A stretch of DNA of 64,000 bases from Rhodanobacter sp. C03 (GTDB lineage: Bacteria > Pseudomonadota > Gammaproteobacteria > Xanthomonadales > Rhodanobacteraceae): NCBI RefSeq assembly GCF_002001175.1, contig NZ_MUNT01000002.1, positions 1-64,000 of the forward strand, read 5' to 3'. Positions 1 to 9,617 of this stretch are shown piece by piece. How positions within the stretch are numbered: the first letter of the stretch is position 1; every line of letters starts with the position of its first letter. Both the position numbers and the translations under genes were made by a program. Below the pieces are notes generated by a model. It was not told where the DNA came from. It did no database searches and saw only the letters and a program-made list of their open reading frames with translations.

Positions 1-113
1 CGAGGTAAATCGGCACGGCGGTGCCGGCGACCTGCCTCCACAGACACCTTTTCCCCGTAGCAGGTCCGGTGCTTTCTCATGGCCGTCTGGACGGCCGTTT
101 CTAACTTAATTGA

Positions 114-1004
114 TCAGAGCATCCCTAGCTGATGTATTGCTGCCAACAGGCCTTCGGCTCCTATGTTGACTCCATCCGTCGCATAAGAATTAACCTTGAC
201 GACCCCTGATGCAGTTACGTGCACATAGGACCTCAGCGCCTTCTCTAACGGAAGCGGATCGCATGTCATTAGGCCCCCCGACGATTCCTCGCTTATGGCA
301 AGGCGCACGCGTCCATTATATCCAGCAACCCAATGCGACATTTTTCGGCCTACTGCGTCACTGGCCGCGCCTACGCTGGAGGTGGCACGTTGCGGAAGTA
401 GAAGAATTTCTGACGCATCGATCTCATGAGCGAGTTCCGACAATTCGTCGAGTTCGTCAACGGTCTGATCATTGATTACTATGTTGATGCCAAGTTGTGC
501 TTGTGCTCTGGCGTCACGAAGTCGAGCAAGCAGGCTTGCGTAGGGCCTGCCGCGATTATTTTCGTAAGTCTCTCTCACGCCATCGACGCTAACTCGGATG
601 AAATGCACGTTCCCATTGAGCTTGTCCAGCAATGGTGCGCGCAGTCGGTGGCCGTGCGTCGTGAGAGTCACAGCCAACTTAGTCTTCTTCGCCGCATGAC
701 TGCAGATTTCTGCGAACTGCGCATGCAGAGTCGGCTCTCCTCCGCCGAATCCAACCCCTAGAGATCCAGCCTGGTCAATCTCAATCAGCCAGTCGGCGAT
801 CGCGTCCGCGCTCAACATCGCACGGTGCTTCGGGGCATAACAGTAAGCGCAGTGAAGATCGCAAAGATTGGTGAGCGCTAGTGAGACTTGGCGAGGCGCT
901 GAGCTCCACTTCGACTCTTCGACTTGCACTTCATTGAACAAGACGTTCAGACCTGTTCTTCGGTCAAAGATATGTAGTCCGTCAGGACCGAGTCGTGTCT
1001 TCAT
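114..1004 (-). CDS. Radical SAM domain protein of unknown substrate
   Basis: A 296-residue radical S-adenosylmethionine enzyme. The iron-sulfur motif CX3CX2C is visible as C48, C52 and C55 in the segment NLCDLHCAYCY, and the SAM-contacting GGGEP motif lies at residues 87-91. The C-terminal part has the layout of a SPASM or twitch tail (GVVKVNSYATDGVNIG) but no cysteine cluster, so auxiliary clusters are probably absent. Length and layout fit the small PqqE/MoaA-like group that modifies peptides or tRNA-like substrates; the substrate cannot be told from sequence. The ATG at 1004 has TTGGAG upstream. A possible 62-residue ORF ends 3 nt before it. The position in an accessory region suggests horizontal acquisition. 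The family call is firm, the role unknown. Confidence 0.85.
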   Translation of the reverse strand: MKTRLGPDGLHIFDRRTGLNVLFNEVQVEESKWSSAPRQVSLALTNLCDLHCAYCYAPKHRAMLSADAIADWLIEIDQAGSLGVGFGGGEPTLHAQFAEICSHAAKKTKLAVTLTTHGHRLRAPLLDKLNGNVHFIRVSVDGVRETYENNRGRPYASLLARLRDARAQAQLGINIVINDQTVDELDELSELAHEIDASEILLLPQRATSSVGAASDAVGRKMSHWVAGYNGRVRLAISEESSGGLMTCDPLPLEKALRSYVHVTASGVVKVNSYATDGVNIGAEGLLAAIHQLGML

Positions 1005-1007
1005 GCC

Positions 1008-1196
1008 TCACAACTCCAAGGAAAGGCGATGCAAATTTGGGCGGCGCTCCCGCAGATGGAACATCACCACGCCCAGAGTTAGCCGTCCCGATTGAAGAGA
1101 GGCTTCTACGAGAATACAGACACTCTGGGTTCGGCGCCGCACTAGCGTGACTTGGGGTGTGATCGAGGCTATGCGAATCTGCCGGATGCGCTCCAT
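1008..1196 (-). CDS. Possible small ORF just upstream of the radical SAM gene
   Basis: A 62-codon ORF whose stop lies 3 nt before the radical SAM start, so the two could be translationally coupled. The product is basic (several Arg-Arg pairs) with one cysteine and has no recognisable domain. The frame stays open upstream of the ATG to about 1318 without a usable start, so this may be the tail of a decayed longer gene instead. The rest of the gap up to the recombinase at 1459 shows no convincing gene. Position is the main support. Confidence 0.25.
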   Translation of the reverse strand: MERIRQIRIASITPQVTLVRRRTQSVCILVEASLQSGRLTLGVVMFHLRERRPNLHRLSLEL

Positions 1197-1458
1197 CGCA
1201 AGTTTCCAACCGCGAGCCAGAGTCTGACATGGCAGTTCGCCTTCCTCTTCACAACTGGCGTGCGCCTGCCCACACCGCCGGCGGCTGTACGCCTGTCCAG
1301 CAGGTGCTTCAGAGAACGGTCAGCCCACCCGATCGCCTGCAACTTTAGCAAGCATGGTTTCGCTGGCGTTGTATCCAACGTCGGCTAAGGGTCGAACATT
1401 GCCCATTCGCAGCATAGGTGCACGCTGGCAGGCTCCACCACCTCGGTAGGAGTCCCCC

Positions 1459-2085
1459 ATGAATACGATCGATCCATCCGTCCAACGCCGCGAACCATGG
1501 AACAAGGGCAAACTCACCGGTCAGAAGGCCCCGCTCAGGCTTCGCGATATCTGGGCCATTCGGATACACCTTCAGCTGGCAAGGAACATTCGGGATCTTG
1601 CATTGTTCGATCTGGCGATCGACAGCAAGCTCAGGGCGTGTGACTTGGTCAAGCTACGGGTGCGCGATGTTGGGTCTGCGGATCACATTTCATCTCGCAC
1701 CATCGTCCTTCAACAAAAGACGCGACGGCCGGTCCAGTTTGAAATCACCGCGCCGACGCGAGATGCAATTTCCGCTTGGATCAAACAGGCTCAGCTTCAA
1801 TCCAACGCCTTTCTGTTCCCAAGCAGGATCCGCAACTCGGACCACCTGTCGACCCGGCAGTACGCACGAATCGTCAATGCATGGATCGAAGGAATCGGAT
1901 TGGATGTCGCTGCGTACGGTACGCACACCATGCGTCGTACAAAGGCTACCTTGATCTACCGACGCACGAAGAACCTACGTGCCGTGCAACTGCTCCTGGG
2001 ACATACCAAGCTCGAAAGCACAGTACGTTACCTGGGCATCGAAGTGGAAGATGCTCTTGAGATAGCAGAGCAGACCGAAGTCTGA
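1459..2085 (+). CDS. Short tyrosine recombinase/integrase
   Basis: A 208-residue protein consisting essentially of the catalytic domain of the tyrosine recombinase family. The catalytic set is visible: R59 (SKLRACDL), K87 (QQKTRRP), H156 and R159 (THTMRRTKA), H182 (LLGHTK) and the nucleophile Y191 (VRYLGIE). The N-terminal arm-binding and core-binding domains of phage or ICE integrases are missing, so it resembles the FimB/FimE and plasmid-resolvase-like size class. It catalyses site-specific strand exchange; its site is unknown. GTAGGAGTC lies upstream of the ATG. All catalytic residues are present, so it may be active, but the element it moves is not evident. Confidence 0.85.
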   Translation: MNTIDPSVQRREPWNKGKLTGQKAPLRLRDIWAIRIHLQLARNIRDLALFDLAIDSKLRACDLVKLRVRDVGSADHISSRTIVLQQKTRRPVQFEITAPTRDAISAWIKQAQLQSNAFLFPSRIRNSDHLSTRQYARIVNAWIEGIGLDVAAYGTHTMRRTKATLIYRRTKNLRAVQLLLGHTKLESTVRYLGIEVEDALEIAEQTEV

Positions 2086-2252
2086 TCGAACTGTCAGCCG
2101 GATGGCGGCATGTGGCATGGTCGCTATCCGGCCAACTCCGGACAGCCGATGCTTGAAGCACTTCGCCCCAAAGCAGCCATTCAAAACGATGAATACCGCC
2201 GAAAGGATGCATTTCGTAGTTGATTCCAACGCTTGGAGTCAGGCGGCGCACG

Positions 2253-2471
2253 TCAGCGTATCTGCTTGAACGAACTGTCGAGCGGGACTTGGCGGACAGG
2301 AGATCGTATTACGGACAGAATGGTCCTGAAGACGAAATGCGCCACGACTGAGACTGTTGCAAATACAACTGCGATCAGAGCGGAAAGCACAGCGCCGAAC
2401 GTGAAATTCATGCCGACGACGAATCCGAAGATGCACTCGACCCGGTAAATGGAGGCATAGCTGAGCGTCAC
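2253..2471 (-). CDS. Possible small hydrophobic membrane protein
   Basis: A 72-codon ORF with a GTG start preceded by TTGAGG. Most of the product is hydrophobic (FVVGMNFTFGAVLSALIAVV, then a second run ending FRTILSVI), consistent with one long or two short transmembrane segments and a basic C-terminus. It lies between the recombinase and the propeller lipoprotein genes in a stretch that otherwise holds nothing. No family recognised; hydrophobicity in a non-repetitive frame is the only argument for it being real. Confidence 0.3.
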   Translation of the reverse strand: MTLSYASIYRVECIFGFVVGMNFTFGAVLSALIAVVFATVSVVAHFVFRTILSVIRSPVRQVPLDSSFKQIR

Positions 2472-2475
2472 GGCC

Positions 2476-3585
2476 TCAAGGTTGCGCGATCGCTAGATAC
2501 GCTGGGTTCGCTCCCGCCGCGAACGGACTGCCTGGGACAGGGGTTAGGGCGCCGTTTGTGGGGTTGACCCTAAAAGCTGAGACGGCGCTCCCGCCACCAG
2601 TCCCCTGATAAACGAAGGTGCCTGCGGGGTTGATAACTACCGAAGTGCCGTAAGCAGGCAGACCGCCCGCAACCAGGGTGAGCGCGCCTGATGTCGTATC
2701 GATGCGGTAGGCTGAGATCGTGCTGTTGCCCGTCACATAGGCGAAGGTGCCAGCGGGGTTGACAACCACGGATGTGGAGCCGGATTCGGCCGCTGCGAAC
2801 GGACTGCCTGCAACCGGGGTGAGTGCGCCGGTTGCGGTATCGATGCGGTAGGCCGAAATGCCGTTTCTGCCCGCCATATAAGCGAAGGTGCCTTGGGAAT
2901 TAATCGTCACGGACGTGGCAGCGTTTCCTGTGACAAATGGGCTGCCCTTGACGGGAGAAAGCGCGCCAGTAGCGGCGTCAATGCTGAAAGCTGAGATCGT
3001 GCCGATGTTGCCACCCACGACGTAGGCGAAGGAGCCTGCTGGGTCGATCGTGACTGACAGAGCCCCCGGTGCTGCAGGAAACGGACTACCCGGAATGGGC
3101 GTGAGCGCACCTGTGGAGGCATCGATGCGGTAGGCCGACACGGTGTTGCTATATCCGCTCGCCACATAGGCGAAGGTGCCCGTTGGGTTGATCGCAATAG
3201 GGCTTCCTTGATACCCCATGCCAAACGGACTGCCCGGAATGGGTGCAAGTGCGCCGGTGGAGTCATTGATGCGATAGGCCGAGATCCTACCTCCGAAATA
3301 GTCCAGCACATAGGCGAAAGTGCCTGCGGGGTTGACCGTGATGGAGGAGCTGGCCGCTCGTATGGCAAACGGGCTCCCTTGGACTTGCGTGAGCGCGCCG
3401 GTGGTGGTGCTGATTCGGTAGGCTGACACGGTATTGTCACCAGCATTTGCGGCGTAGAGGTACTGCGGTTTGGGTGCTGCTGATTGCATCCCCCCGAGCG
3501 TGGAGCACGCTGTCATCGATAAGATTGCCATCAAGCCGAGAATGAGCTTGACAGTCGTAGGAGTGGTCTGTCGTGTGTGTTTCAT
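2476..3585 (-). CDS. YncE/lactonase-like seven-bladed beta-propeller lipoprotein
   Basis: A secreted lipoprotein of about 369 residues. From the chosen start (MKHTRQTT) a hydrophobic signal ends in the lipobox SMTAC, predicting lipidation at that cysteine. The mature part is seven regular repeats of about 45 residues with the signature AYRI(D/S)TATGALTPV.GSPF followed by NPAGTFAYV, typical of the YncE/6-phosphogluconolactonase-like propeller superfamily. No catalytic assignment can be made; such cell-envelope propellers are often binding scaffolds. The longer in-frame start at 3636 would overlap the upstream gene and spoil the signal peptide; 3585 is preceded by GAAAG. It lies 47 nt downstream of the RCC1-propeller gene, whose C-terminal half has the same repeat, so the two probably arose by duplication. 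Confidence 0.8.
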   Translation of the reverse strand: MKHTRQTTPTTVKLILGLMAILSMTACSTLGGMQSAAPKPQYLYAANAGDNTVSAYRISTTTGALTQVQGSPFAIRAASSSITVNPAGTFAYVLDYFGGRISAYRINDSTGALAPIPGSPFGMGYQGSPIAINPTGTFAYVASGYSNTVSAYRIDASTGALTPIPGSPFPAAPGALSVTIDPAGSFAYVVGGNIGTISAFSIDAATGALSPVKGSPFVTGNAATSVTINSQGTFAYMAGRNGISAYRIDTATGALTPVAGSPFAAAESGSTSVVVNPAGTFAYVTGNSTISAYRIDTTSGALTLVAGGLPAYGTSVVINPAGTFVYQGTGGGSAVSAFRVNPTNGALTPVPGSPFAAGANPAYLAIAQP

Positions 3586-3632
3586 GTTGATCTTTCGTGG
3601 TTGGCTACAAACCTGTGTTTTGGACTCAACCA

Positions 3633-6110
3633 TCAAGGCTGCACGGCCGTTATGAATGCGGGACGAGTTCCAGTCGCGAACGGACTGCCAGGAACTTCGG
3701 TCAATGCCCCGGTGGTGGCATTTATGCGGTAGGCAGAGATGGTGCCTTCGGCGAATCCGTAGCCTTTGTTCGCCACATAGGCGAAGGTGCCTGTGGGGTT
3801 GACCGCCACAGCAACGGGGTTCTGAAGTCCCGTCGCGACCGGATTGCGCGGGACTGGCGTGAGCTCGCCCGTGGTGGCGTTGAGGCGGTAGGCCAGGACA
3901 TCGCCGGTGTTGTTGAGATGCTGTTCCGTCACATAGGCCAAGGTGCCCTCGGGATTGATCGTGATCGATTTGGCATCTGGATTCGCGATCTTGGTGCCGG
4001 GAATCTCTTGGTTGGAGCCATCCGCGGCATCAATGCGGAAAGCCTCGATTCCGTCGTTGACCAACCAGTAGGCGAATGGGCCTGCTGGACTGACAGTCGC
4101 ATCTGGGGCGGGAAGATACTCGGCAAGATGGCGAATGGAATTCCCGTTGTCGCCTGTGGCAGGGGTGATTGCTCCCGTGGTGGGGGCGATGCGGTAGGGT
4201 GTGAAAGCCTGGCTCATCCGGTTCCCGACATAGACCATCGCGCCGTCTGCGCTTACCTTGACGACATAGGGCTGGCTTCCCGCTGCGAACGGACTGCCCG
4301 CGATTTCGGTCAAGGCCCCGGTGGTGGTGTTGACGCCGTAGACCGAGACGGTGCCCCCGGTGACGTTTGCCACATAGGCCAAGGTGGCAGACGGATTTAC
4401 CGCGAGAAACTTTGGGCCTCCTTGATCCGCGAACGGACTGCCCGGGACATCGGTCAAGGCGCCGGTGCTGGCGTTGATACGGTAGGCCGAGATGCTGCGG
4501 CTGTTCGCTACATAAAGGAATTGCGGTTTCGGGAGGGAGGCACCCGGAGTGGCGCGCCATTTGTCGCGTGCGGGAGCCTGCGCCTGATCCGGTAAGTCTT
4601 GCTGAAACGGCACCAACATTGGGGATGCGACGATCTCGCTCGACCCATTGCCGAGTTGACCGTTCCGGTTGTATCCCCATGCCCAGAGATGGCCGTCGTT
4701 GTCGATAGCGTAAGCGGAAGCGGAGCGGGCGTCGGTGCTCATGGCCGCCATGCTGACGATCGACGCGGGTCCCTGAGCAACGGGAATTTGTACCAGCGCC
4801 GGTGGATTGAAGCGATTCGCGAGTAAGCCATTGCCAAGTTGGCCATACCGGTTGTTTCCCCAAGCCCAGAGATGACCTGCGTTGTCGACGGCATAAGCGG
4901 CGTAGCGATCAGCTTCTACACGAATAATCGAAGCACCGCCCAAGGCGGACGGGAACTGGACTCGCACTGGGATGGCGTGATCCTTGAGCGTCCCATTGCC
5001 CAATTGACCGTATTTGTTGCCTCCCCAAGCCCAGAGATGGCCGGTGCTGTCGATGGCATAGGCGGTACCCTCGCTGTTATGGGTGGCCATCACGCGAACA
5101 ATCGAGGGCGACCGCCGCCACCACGGGCTGGGGAACCGAATACGGGCCGGAGTGGATTGACCTTTCGTCGAGCCCAGCCCTAGGCCGTACCCGTTGCTTC
5201 CCCAAGCCCAAAGATGGCCTGTGCTGTCGAGCGCGTAGACATAGCCGTTGCCAGCGCTGCCAGTCGCCATGCTGACGATTGAGGAGCTCCCCAATGATCC
5301 GGGGAACTGAACCTGGGCAGGGGTTAAGGAGCCACTCTTCGAACCATTGCCCAGTTGTCCGGCCTCGTTGTCTCCCCAGGCCCAGAGATGGCCAGCGCTG
5401 TCGAGTGCGTAAATGGAGAGGAAGCCATTGTCGTCGTCGTCGACCTCGACGCGCACGATCGACGCATTCCCGAGAGGCAATGGAAACAGGACGCGCGCCG
5501 GGGTGGAAAGATCCTTGCTTGGCCCATCCGTCAGTTGGGTGTGCCAGTTGCTTCCCCAAGCCCAGAGATGGCCTACGCTGTCGACGGCATAAACGGGGCC
5601 GAAGTCGTTATGGACGGTCGCCACGCTGACAATCGAAGCGGCTCCCAAGGCGGCGGGGAAACGCACCTGCGTCGGTTTTGAACGATTCGCAAGGTCCCCA
5701 TGGCCGAGACCCAATTGGGCGTGGGCATTGTCTCCCCAGGCCCAGAGATGGCCAGCGCTGTCGAGAGCGTAGGCGGAGTGGTGACCGTTGACAGCCACAG
5801 TGATGATCGAAGCATCCCCTAAGTCGGCAGGGAACTGGACCCGCACCGGAGTTGCGTGATCCACGGTTGTCCCATCACCCAGTTCGCCGACCTTGTTGTC
5901 TCCCCAGGCCCATAGGTGGCCGGCGCTGTCGATGATGTAGCCTGAGGAACCATCCGTCACAAATCGCTTGCTTGCGCCTGGACGGGCCATGGCGAAGGCG
6001 GGGGTTCCCTGCGGGGTTGTGGATGTTGCCGCTTTTGCGACTGGCAACGACGTACCGCAGTAAACGAGTGCAAGAGCTGCCCACATCAAACCCGCGCTGA
6101 TCCTTGTCAT
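3633..6110 (-). CDS. Secreted RCC1-repeat plus YncE-type beta-propeller fusion protein
   Basis: An 825-residue exported protein. Residues 1-28 form a signal peptide (ending LPVAKAA). The first half, to about residue 510, carries eight RCC1/alpha-tubulin-suppressor repeats, each marked by GHLWAWG.N..GQLGNG; eight of them suggest a closed or near-closed propeller. After a linker near PQFLYVANS the rest is a second propeller of about six or seven YncE-like blades with AYRINATTGALTEVPGSPF. The same blade motif fills the next gene downstream. RCC1 repeats in bacteria are commonly extracellular binding modules; the function here is unknown. GGAAGGA lies 6 nt before the ATG. The repeats are close to each other at DNA level, so slippage or gene conversion is likely. 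Confidence 0.82.
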   Translation of the reverse strand: MTRISAGLMWAALALVYCGTSLPVAKAATSTTPQGTPAFAMARPGASKRFVTDGSSGYIIDSAGHLWAWGDNKVGELGDGTTVDHATPVRVQFPADLGDASIITVAVNGHHSAYALDSAGHLWAWGDNAHAQLGLGHGDLANRSKPTQVRFPAALGAASIVSVATVHNDFGPVYAVDSVGHLWAWGSNWHTQLTDGPSKDLSTPARVLFPLPLGNASIVRVEVDDDDNGFLSIYALDSAGHLWAWGDNEAGQLGNGSKSGSLTPAQVQFPGSLGSSSIVSMATGSAGNGYVYALDSTGHLWAWGSNGYGLGLGSTKGQSTPARIRFPSPWWRRSPSIVRVMATHNSEGTAYAIDSTGHLWAWGGNKYGQLGNGTLKDHAIPVRVQFPSALGGASIIRVEADRYAAYAVDNAGHLWAWGNNRYGQLGNGLLANRFNPPALVQIPVAQGPASIVSMAAMSTDARSASAYAIDNDGHLWAWGYNRNGQLGNGSSEIVASPMLVPFQQDLPDQAQAPARDKWRATPGASLPKPQFLYVANSRSISAYRINASTGALTDVPGSPFADQGGPKFLAVNPSATLAYVANVTGGTVSVYGVNTTTGALTEIAGSPFAAGSQPYVVKVSADGAMVYVGNRMSQAFTPYRIAPTTGAITPATGDNGNSIRHLAEYLPAPDATVSPAGPFAYWLVNDGIEAFRIDAADGSNQEIPGTKIANPDAKSITINPEGTLAYVTEQHLNNTGDVLAYRLNATTGELTPVPRNPVATGLQNPVAVAVNPTGTFAYVANKGYGFAEGTISAYRINATTGALTEVPGSPFATGTRPAFITAVQP

Positions 6111-6545
6111 CTGAATCCTTCCGTTTTAGCGATTATGCAGGAATGCCCATGCAGCTTCCGAGGCAGATGTGGGGCGAAAATCTGATAGGAAAGCAATGCG
6201 GGCTAATTGTCGCGCTAGGATCTAGCGGACGTTGGCGCTACCGCTAACCTCGACCCCCAAGCGAAAAATGCCGTCGAATTGGGTAGATGGTGGTTGATCC
6301 GCTTTCCTGAAAGCAGTCGGTCGTGATCGGCTGAAAAGGGTCGGTTTCCGCCGGTCTACGTGGATCTGCAGCTGATCATACTGGCCGGCGGGCTGGTCAT
6401 CGTTGATCGGTCGTGTGATGCATTCAATCCGGTGTATGCAGCTGACCCTGGATAGCCTGGATGTCGTCATCGCTGGTGTGTGCTTCTCGCACTTTTCCGA
6501 GATATCCAGACCTTCCCTTGGGGCCGCGTGTTTCGCCCGAGGCGC
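6111..6545. other. Intergenic region, no convincing gene
   Basis: 435 bases between the RCC1 gene start and the dnaE2 stop. Short ORFs are present but lack convincing composition or ribosome sites. It should contain the promoter of the RCC1-propeller gene at its left edge. No clear hairpin terminator for dnaE2 was seen. Confidence 0.4.
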
Positions 6546-9500
6546 TCAGTGGAAGTCCCGCGACCGCACATCGAGACCTCCGAGCAGCTCGCTCATGTCG
6601 AGCAACCGACTGGCAATCAGATGGCACACGCCATCGACTGCTTCCCAGCGTCCATCGATTCCCAGCAGTTCTGATTCCAGCAACACCCGCCGATGGGTTT
6701 CAGCGACATCGCGCCAGACAACGACGTTGACCATGCCGTGCTCGTCCTCCATCGTCAGGAACGTGACCCCGCTGGCCGTCTGTGGCCGCTGACGCATCGT
6801 GACGACACCCGCCACACGCGCATAGCTGTTGTGAGGGCGCTTCCGCAGCGTTTGCGAGTCCATGCATCGAGCGGCGCGCAACCGATCTCTGATTTGCGCC
6901 ATGGGGTGCACGCCCAACGTCAGCCCGGTGCGCGCGTAGTCCGCCAGTGTGTCCTCGGCCTGCGTCGGCTTCGGCAACGCCACCTCAATTTCTGCCGGAC
7001 TGACGTTGCCGAAGAGTGGCAGCTGCTTTTCTACACCAGCGATCTCCCAGTGCGCGTGGTACCGATGCCGCGACAGACCCTGCAAGGCGCTGGCCTGCGC
7101 CAGCAAGTCCTGATGACGCTTGTCCACGGCCGCTCGCGCGCAGAGATCCGCGATTTCTGCGAACGGACGCTGCGCGCGAGCGGCCATAATCCGCCGCGCG
7201 GCTTCTTCGCTGAATCCACGCACCTGGCGCAAGCCAAGTTGGACCGCAGGAGGTTCTTCTTCGCGAGTGACAAGTGTGTTGTCCCAATCGCTGCACTGCA
7301 CGTCGATGGGGAAAACGTCGATGTCATGACGCCTGGCGTCTTGCACGATCTGGCTCGGCGCATAGAAGCCCATGGGCTGGCTGTTCAACAACGCGCAGGC
7401 GAAGGCCGCTGGCTCGTGGCACTTCAGCCAGCAGCTCGCATACACGATGCCAGCGAAACTCGCCGCGTGTGACTCCGGGAACCCATACGATCCGAAGCCC
7501 TTCATCTGCTCGAACAACCTCTCGGCAAAAGTTGCGGTGTAACCCCGATCGGTCATGCCGGTCAGGATGCGTTCGCGGTGCTTCTCCAACCCGCCACGTC
7601 GCTTCCACGCGGCCATGTCACGCCTGAGTCCATCCGCCTCCCCGGCCGTGTAACCTGCCGCGATCATGGCCAGCTTCATCACCTGCTCCTGGAACAGCGG
7701 CACGCCCAGCGTGCGCTCGAATACCTCCTTCAACTCTTCCGACGGATAGTCGACAGGCTCCTCGCCCCTTCGCCTCCGCAGATAGGGGTGCACCATGTCG
7801 CCTTGGATAGGGCCAGGCCGAACGATTGCGACCTGCACCACAAGATCGAAGAAGTTCTCCGGGCGATGTCGCGGCAGCATGGCCATCTGCGCACGTGACT
7901 CGATTTGAAAAACGCCCACTGTGTCTGCCTGCTGGATCATGGCGTAGGTGTCTGGATCTTCGGATGGCAACGTGGCCATCGAGTAATCCTGCCCGCGTTG
8001 GTCGCGCAGCATGTTCAAACATTTCTGCACGCAGGTGAGCATGCCCAATGCCAGGCAATCGACCTTCAGCAGGTTCATCGTGTCGAGGTCGTCCTTGTCC
8101 CATTCGATGATGGTGCGATCGGGCATCGCAGCGTTCTCCACCGGCACCAGCTCACTCAGTGGCGCATCGGAGATCACGAACCCGCCGACGTGCTGCGACA
8201 GATGCCGTGGCATGTTCAGGATCTCCGCCGTCAGCTTCACGATGCGGCGGATGACCGCGCTCTCGGGATCAAATCCTCGCTCGCGCAACCGTTCGGCGAG
8301 TGATTCATCGCCGTCCCACCACGCGAATACCTGGCTCAACTGATCGACCTGATCCAGCGGCAATCCCATGGCCTTGGCCACATCCCGCACGGCGCTCTTG
8401 CCGCGGTAGCAAATGACCGTAGCCGCCAACGCGGCACGCTCCCGCCCGTACTTCTGGTAGATGTACTGGATGACGTCTTCGCGGCGCTCGTGCTCAAAGT
8501 CGATATCAATGTCGGGTGGCTCATTGCGCTCCTTGGAGATGAATCGCTCGACCAGCAGGCTCATCTTCATCGGGTCGACCTCAGTCACACCGAGGGCGAA
8601 GCACACCGATGAGTTGGCTGCCGACCCCCTGCCCTGACACAGGATTCCCTGGCTGCGCGCGAAGCGCACGATGTCGTGCACGGTGAGGAAATAGGACTCG
8701 TAGCGCAGCGCTTCGATCAACCCCAGCTCGTGTTCGATCTGCTTATGCACCTTCTCCGGCACACCCTTGGGCCAACGCCAGCGTGCGCCCTCCTCCGTCA
8801 GCTGGCGCAACCAGCTGGTGGCGGTATGGCCTTCGGGCACAAGCTCAGCCGGGTAGCGGTAGCGCAGCTCGTCAAGCGTGAAGGTGCATCGTGCTGCGAT
8901 CCGTGCACTTTCTTCGAGCAAGGCCTCGGGATAGATCTTGGCGAGCACATGCCGGCGACGCAGGTGTCGTTCGCCATTGCGCGCGATCAACCCGCCCGCT
9001 TCGGCAATGGGCACGCGGTGCCGGATCGCGGTGAGCGTGTGCTGCAGAGCCAGCCGTCGCCGGATATGCATGTGCACGTCGCCCGCCGCTACCAGCGGCA
9101 GACCGATCTCGCTGCCAATCGCTTCAAGCACCCGCACCCGCCGTGCGTCATTCGGTCCACGATGCAGCTCAACGGCCAACCAAGCGCGATCGCCGAATGT
9201 CTGTCGCACCCAACGACCGTGAGCCATGTCGACGACCAAGTCTGGCGCCCACAGGACCAGCGTGCCCGGCAAGCCGGTGGCCACATCAGCACACGTCAAA
9301 CGGTAGGTGCCTTTCTCCGAAGCTCGGCGCCCCTGCGTGATCAGACCGCAGAGGGATGTGTAACCCTCCTTCGTTTCGCACAGCACGACGATCTTCGGGC
9401 CGTCGTCGAGCTTGATTTCCGAACCGACGATCAACGGCACGCCCGTTTGGCGTGAGGCCTCCAGCGCGCGGACGATGCCAGCGAGTGAGCATTCATCGGT

Positions 9501-9617
9501 GATCGCAAGAGCGGTATAACCACAAGTCTTCGCTCGTTCGAACAGTTCGCGTGCACTGGACGCGCCGCGGCCGAAAGAGAAATTCGACAGGCAGTGGAGC
9601 TCCGCGTAAGCCGTCAT
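6546..9617 (-). CDS. dnaE2: Error-prone DNA polymerase III alpha subunit DnaE2 (ImuC)
   Basis: A 1023-residue C-family polymerase that extends DNA across lesions during SOS-induced mutagenesis, working with ImuA and ImuB. The N-terminal PHP domain starts with [15 protein letters not shown], diagnostic of DnaE2 rather than replicative DnaE1. The catalytic aspartates are in [13 protein letters not shown], followed by the palm and fingers and a C-terminal OB domain ([20 protein letters not shown]). Length is normal for the family. The start at 9617 is chosen because it overlaps the imuB stop as ATGA and gives the usual [10 protein letters not shown]-terminus; a GTG at 9626 is possible. It is the last gene of the lexA2-imuA-imuB-dnaE2 operon and is expected to be repressed by LexA2 at the operator near 12295. 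Confidence 0.95.
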   Translation of the reverse strand: MTAYAELHCLSNFSFGRGASSARELFERAKTCGYTALAITDECSLAGIVRALEASRQTGVPLIVGSEIKLDDGPKIVVLCETKEGYTSLCGLITQGRRASEKGTYRLTCADVATGLPGTLVLWAPDLVVDMAHGRWVRQTFGDRAWLAVELHRGPNDARRVRVLEAIGSEIGLPLVAAGDVHMHIRRRLALQHTLTAIRHRVPIAEAGGLIARNGERHLRRRHVLAKIYPEALLEESARIAARCTFTLDELRYRYPAELVPEGHTATSWLRQLTEEGARWRWPKGVPEKVHKQIEHELGLIEALRYESYFLTVHDIVRFARSQGILCQGRGSAANSSVCFALGVTEVDPMKMSLLVERFISKERNEPPDIDIDFEHERREDVIQYIYQKYGRERAALAATVICYRGKSAVRDVAKAMGLPLDQVDQLSQVFAWWDGDESLAERLRERGFDPESAVIRRIVKLTAEILNMPRHLSQHVGGFVISDAPLSELVPVENAAMPDRTIIEWDKDDLDTMNLLKVDCLALGMLTCVQKCLNMLRDQRGQDYSMATLPSEDPDTYAMIQQADTVGVFQIESRAQMAMLPRHRPENFFDLVVQVAIVRPGPIQGDMVHPYLRRRRGEEPVDYPSEELKEVFERTLGVPLFQEQVMKLAMIAAGYTAGEADGLRRDMAAWKRRGGLEKHRERILTGMTDRGYTATFAERLFEQMKGFGSYGFPESHAASFAGIVYASCWLKCHEPAAFACALLNSQPMGFYAPSQIVQDARRHDIDVFPIDVQCSDWDNTLVTREEEPPAVQLGLRQVRGFSEEAARRIMAARAQRPFAEIADLCARAAVDKRHQDLLAQASALQGLSRHRYHAHWEIAGVEKQLPLFGNVSPAEIEVALPKPTQAEDTLADYARTGLTLGVHPMAQIRDRLRAARCMDSQTLRKRPHNSYARVAGVVTMRQRPQTASGVTFLTMEDEHGMVNVVVWRDVAETHRRVLLESELLGIDGRWEAVDGVCHLIASRLLDMSELLGGLDVRSRDFH

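Noticed and set aside
81..96. Hairpin GGCCGT-CTGG-ACGGCC near the left edge as a terminator of the radical SAM gene
   Set aside because: Six-base stem with no T run on the minus strand; too weak to call.
6222..6470. Minus-strand ORF of 82 codons downstream of the dnaE2 stop
   Set aside because: No ribosome site or domain; composition inconclusive, so not called.
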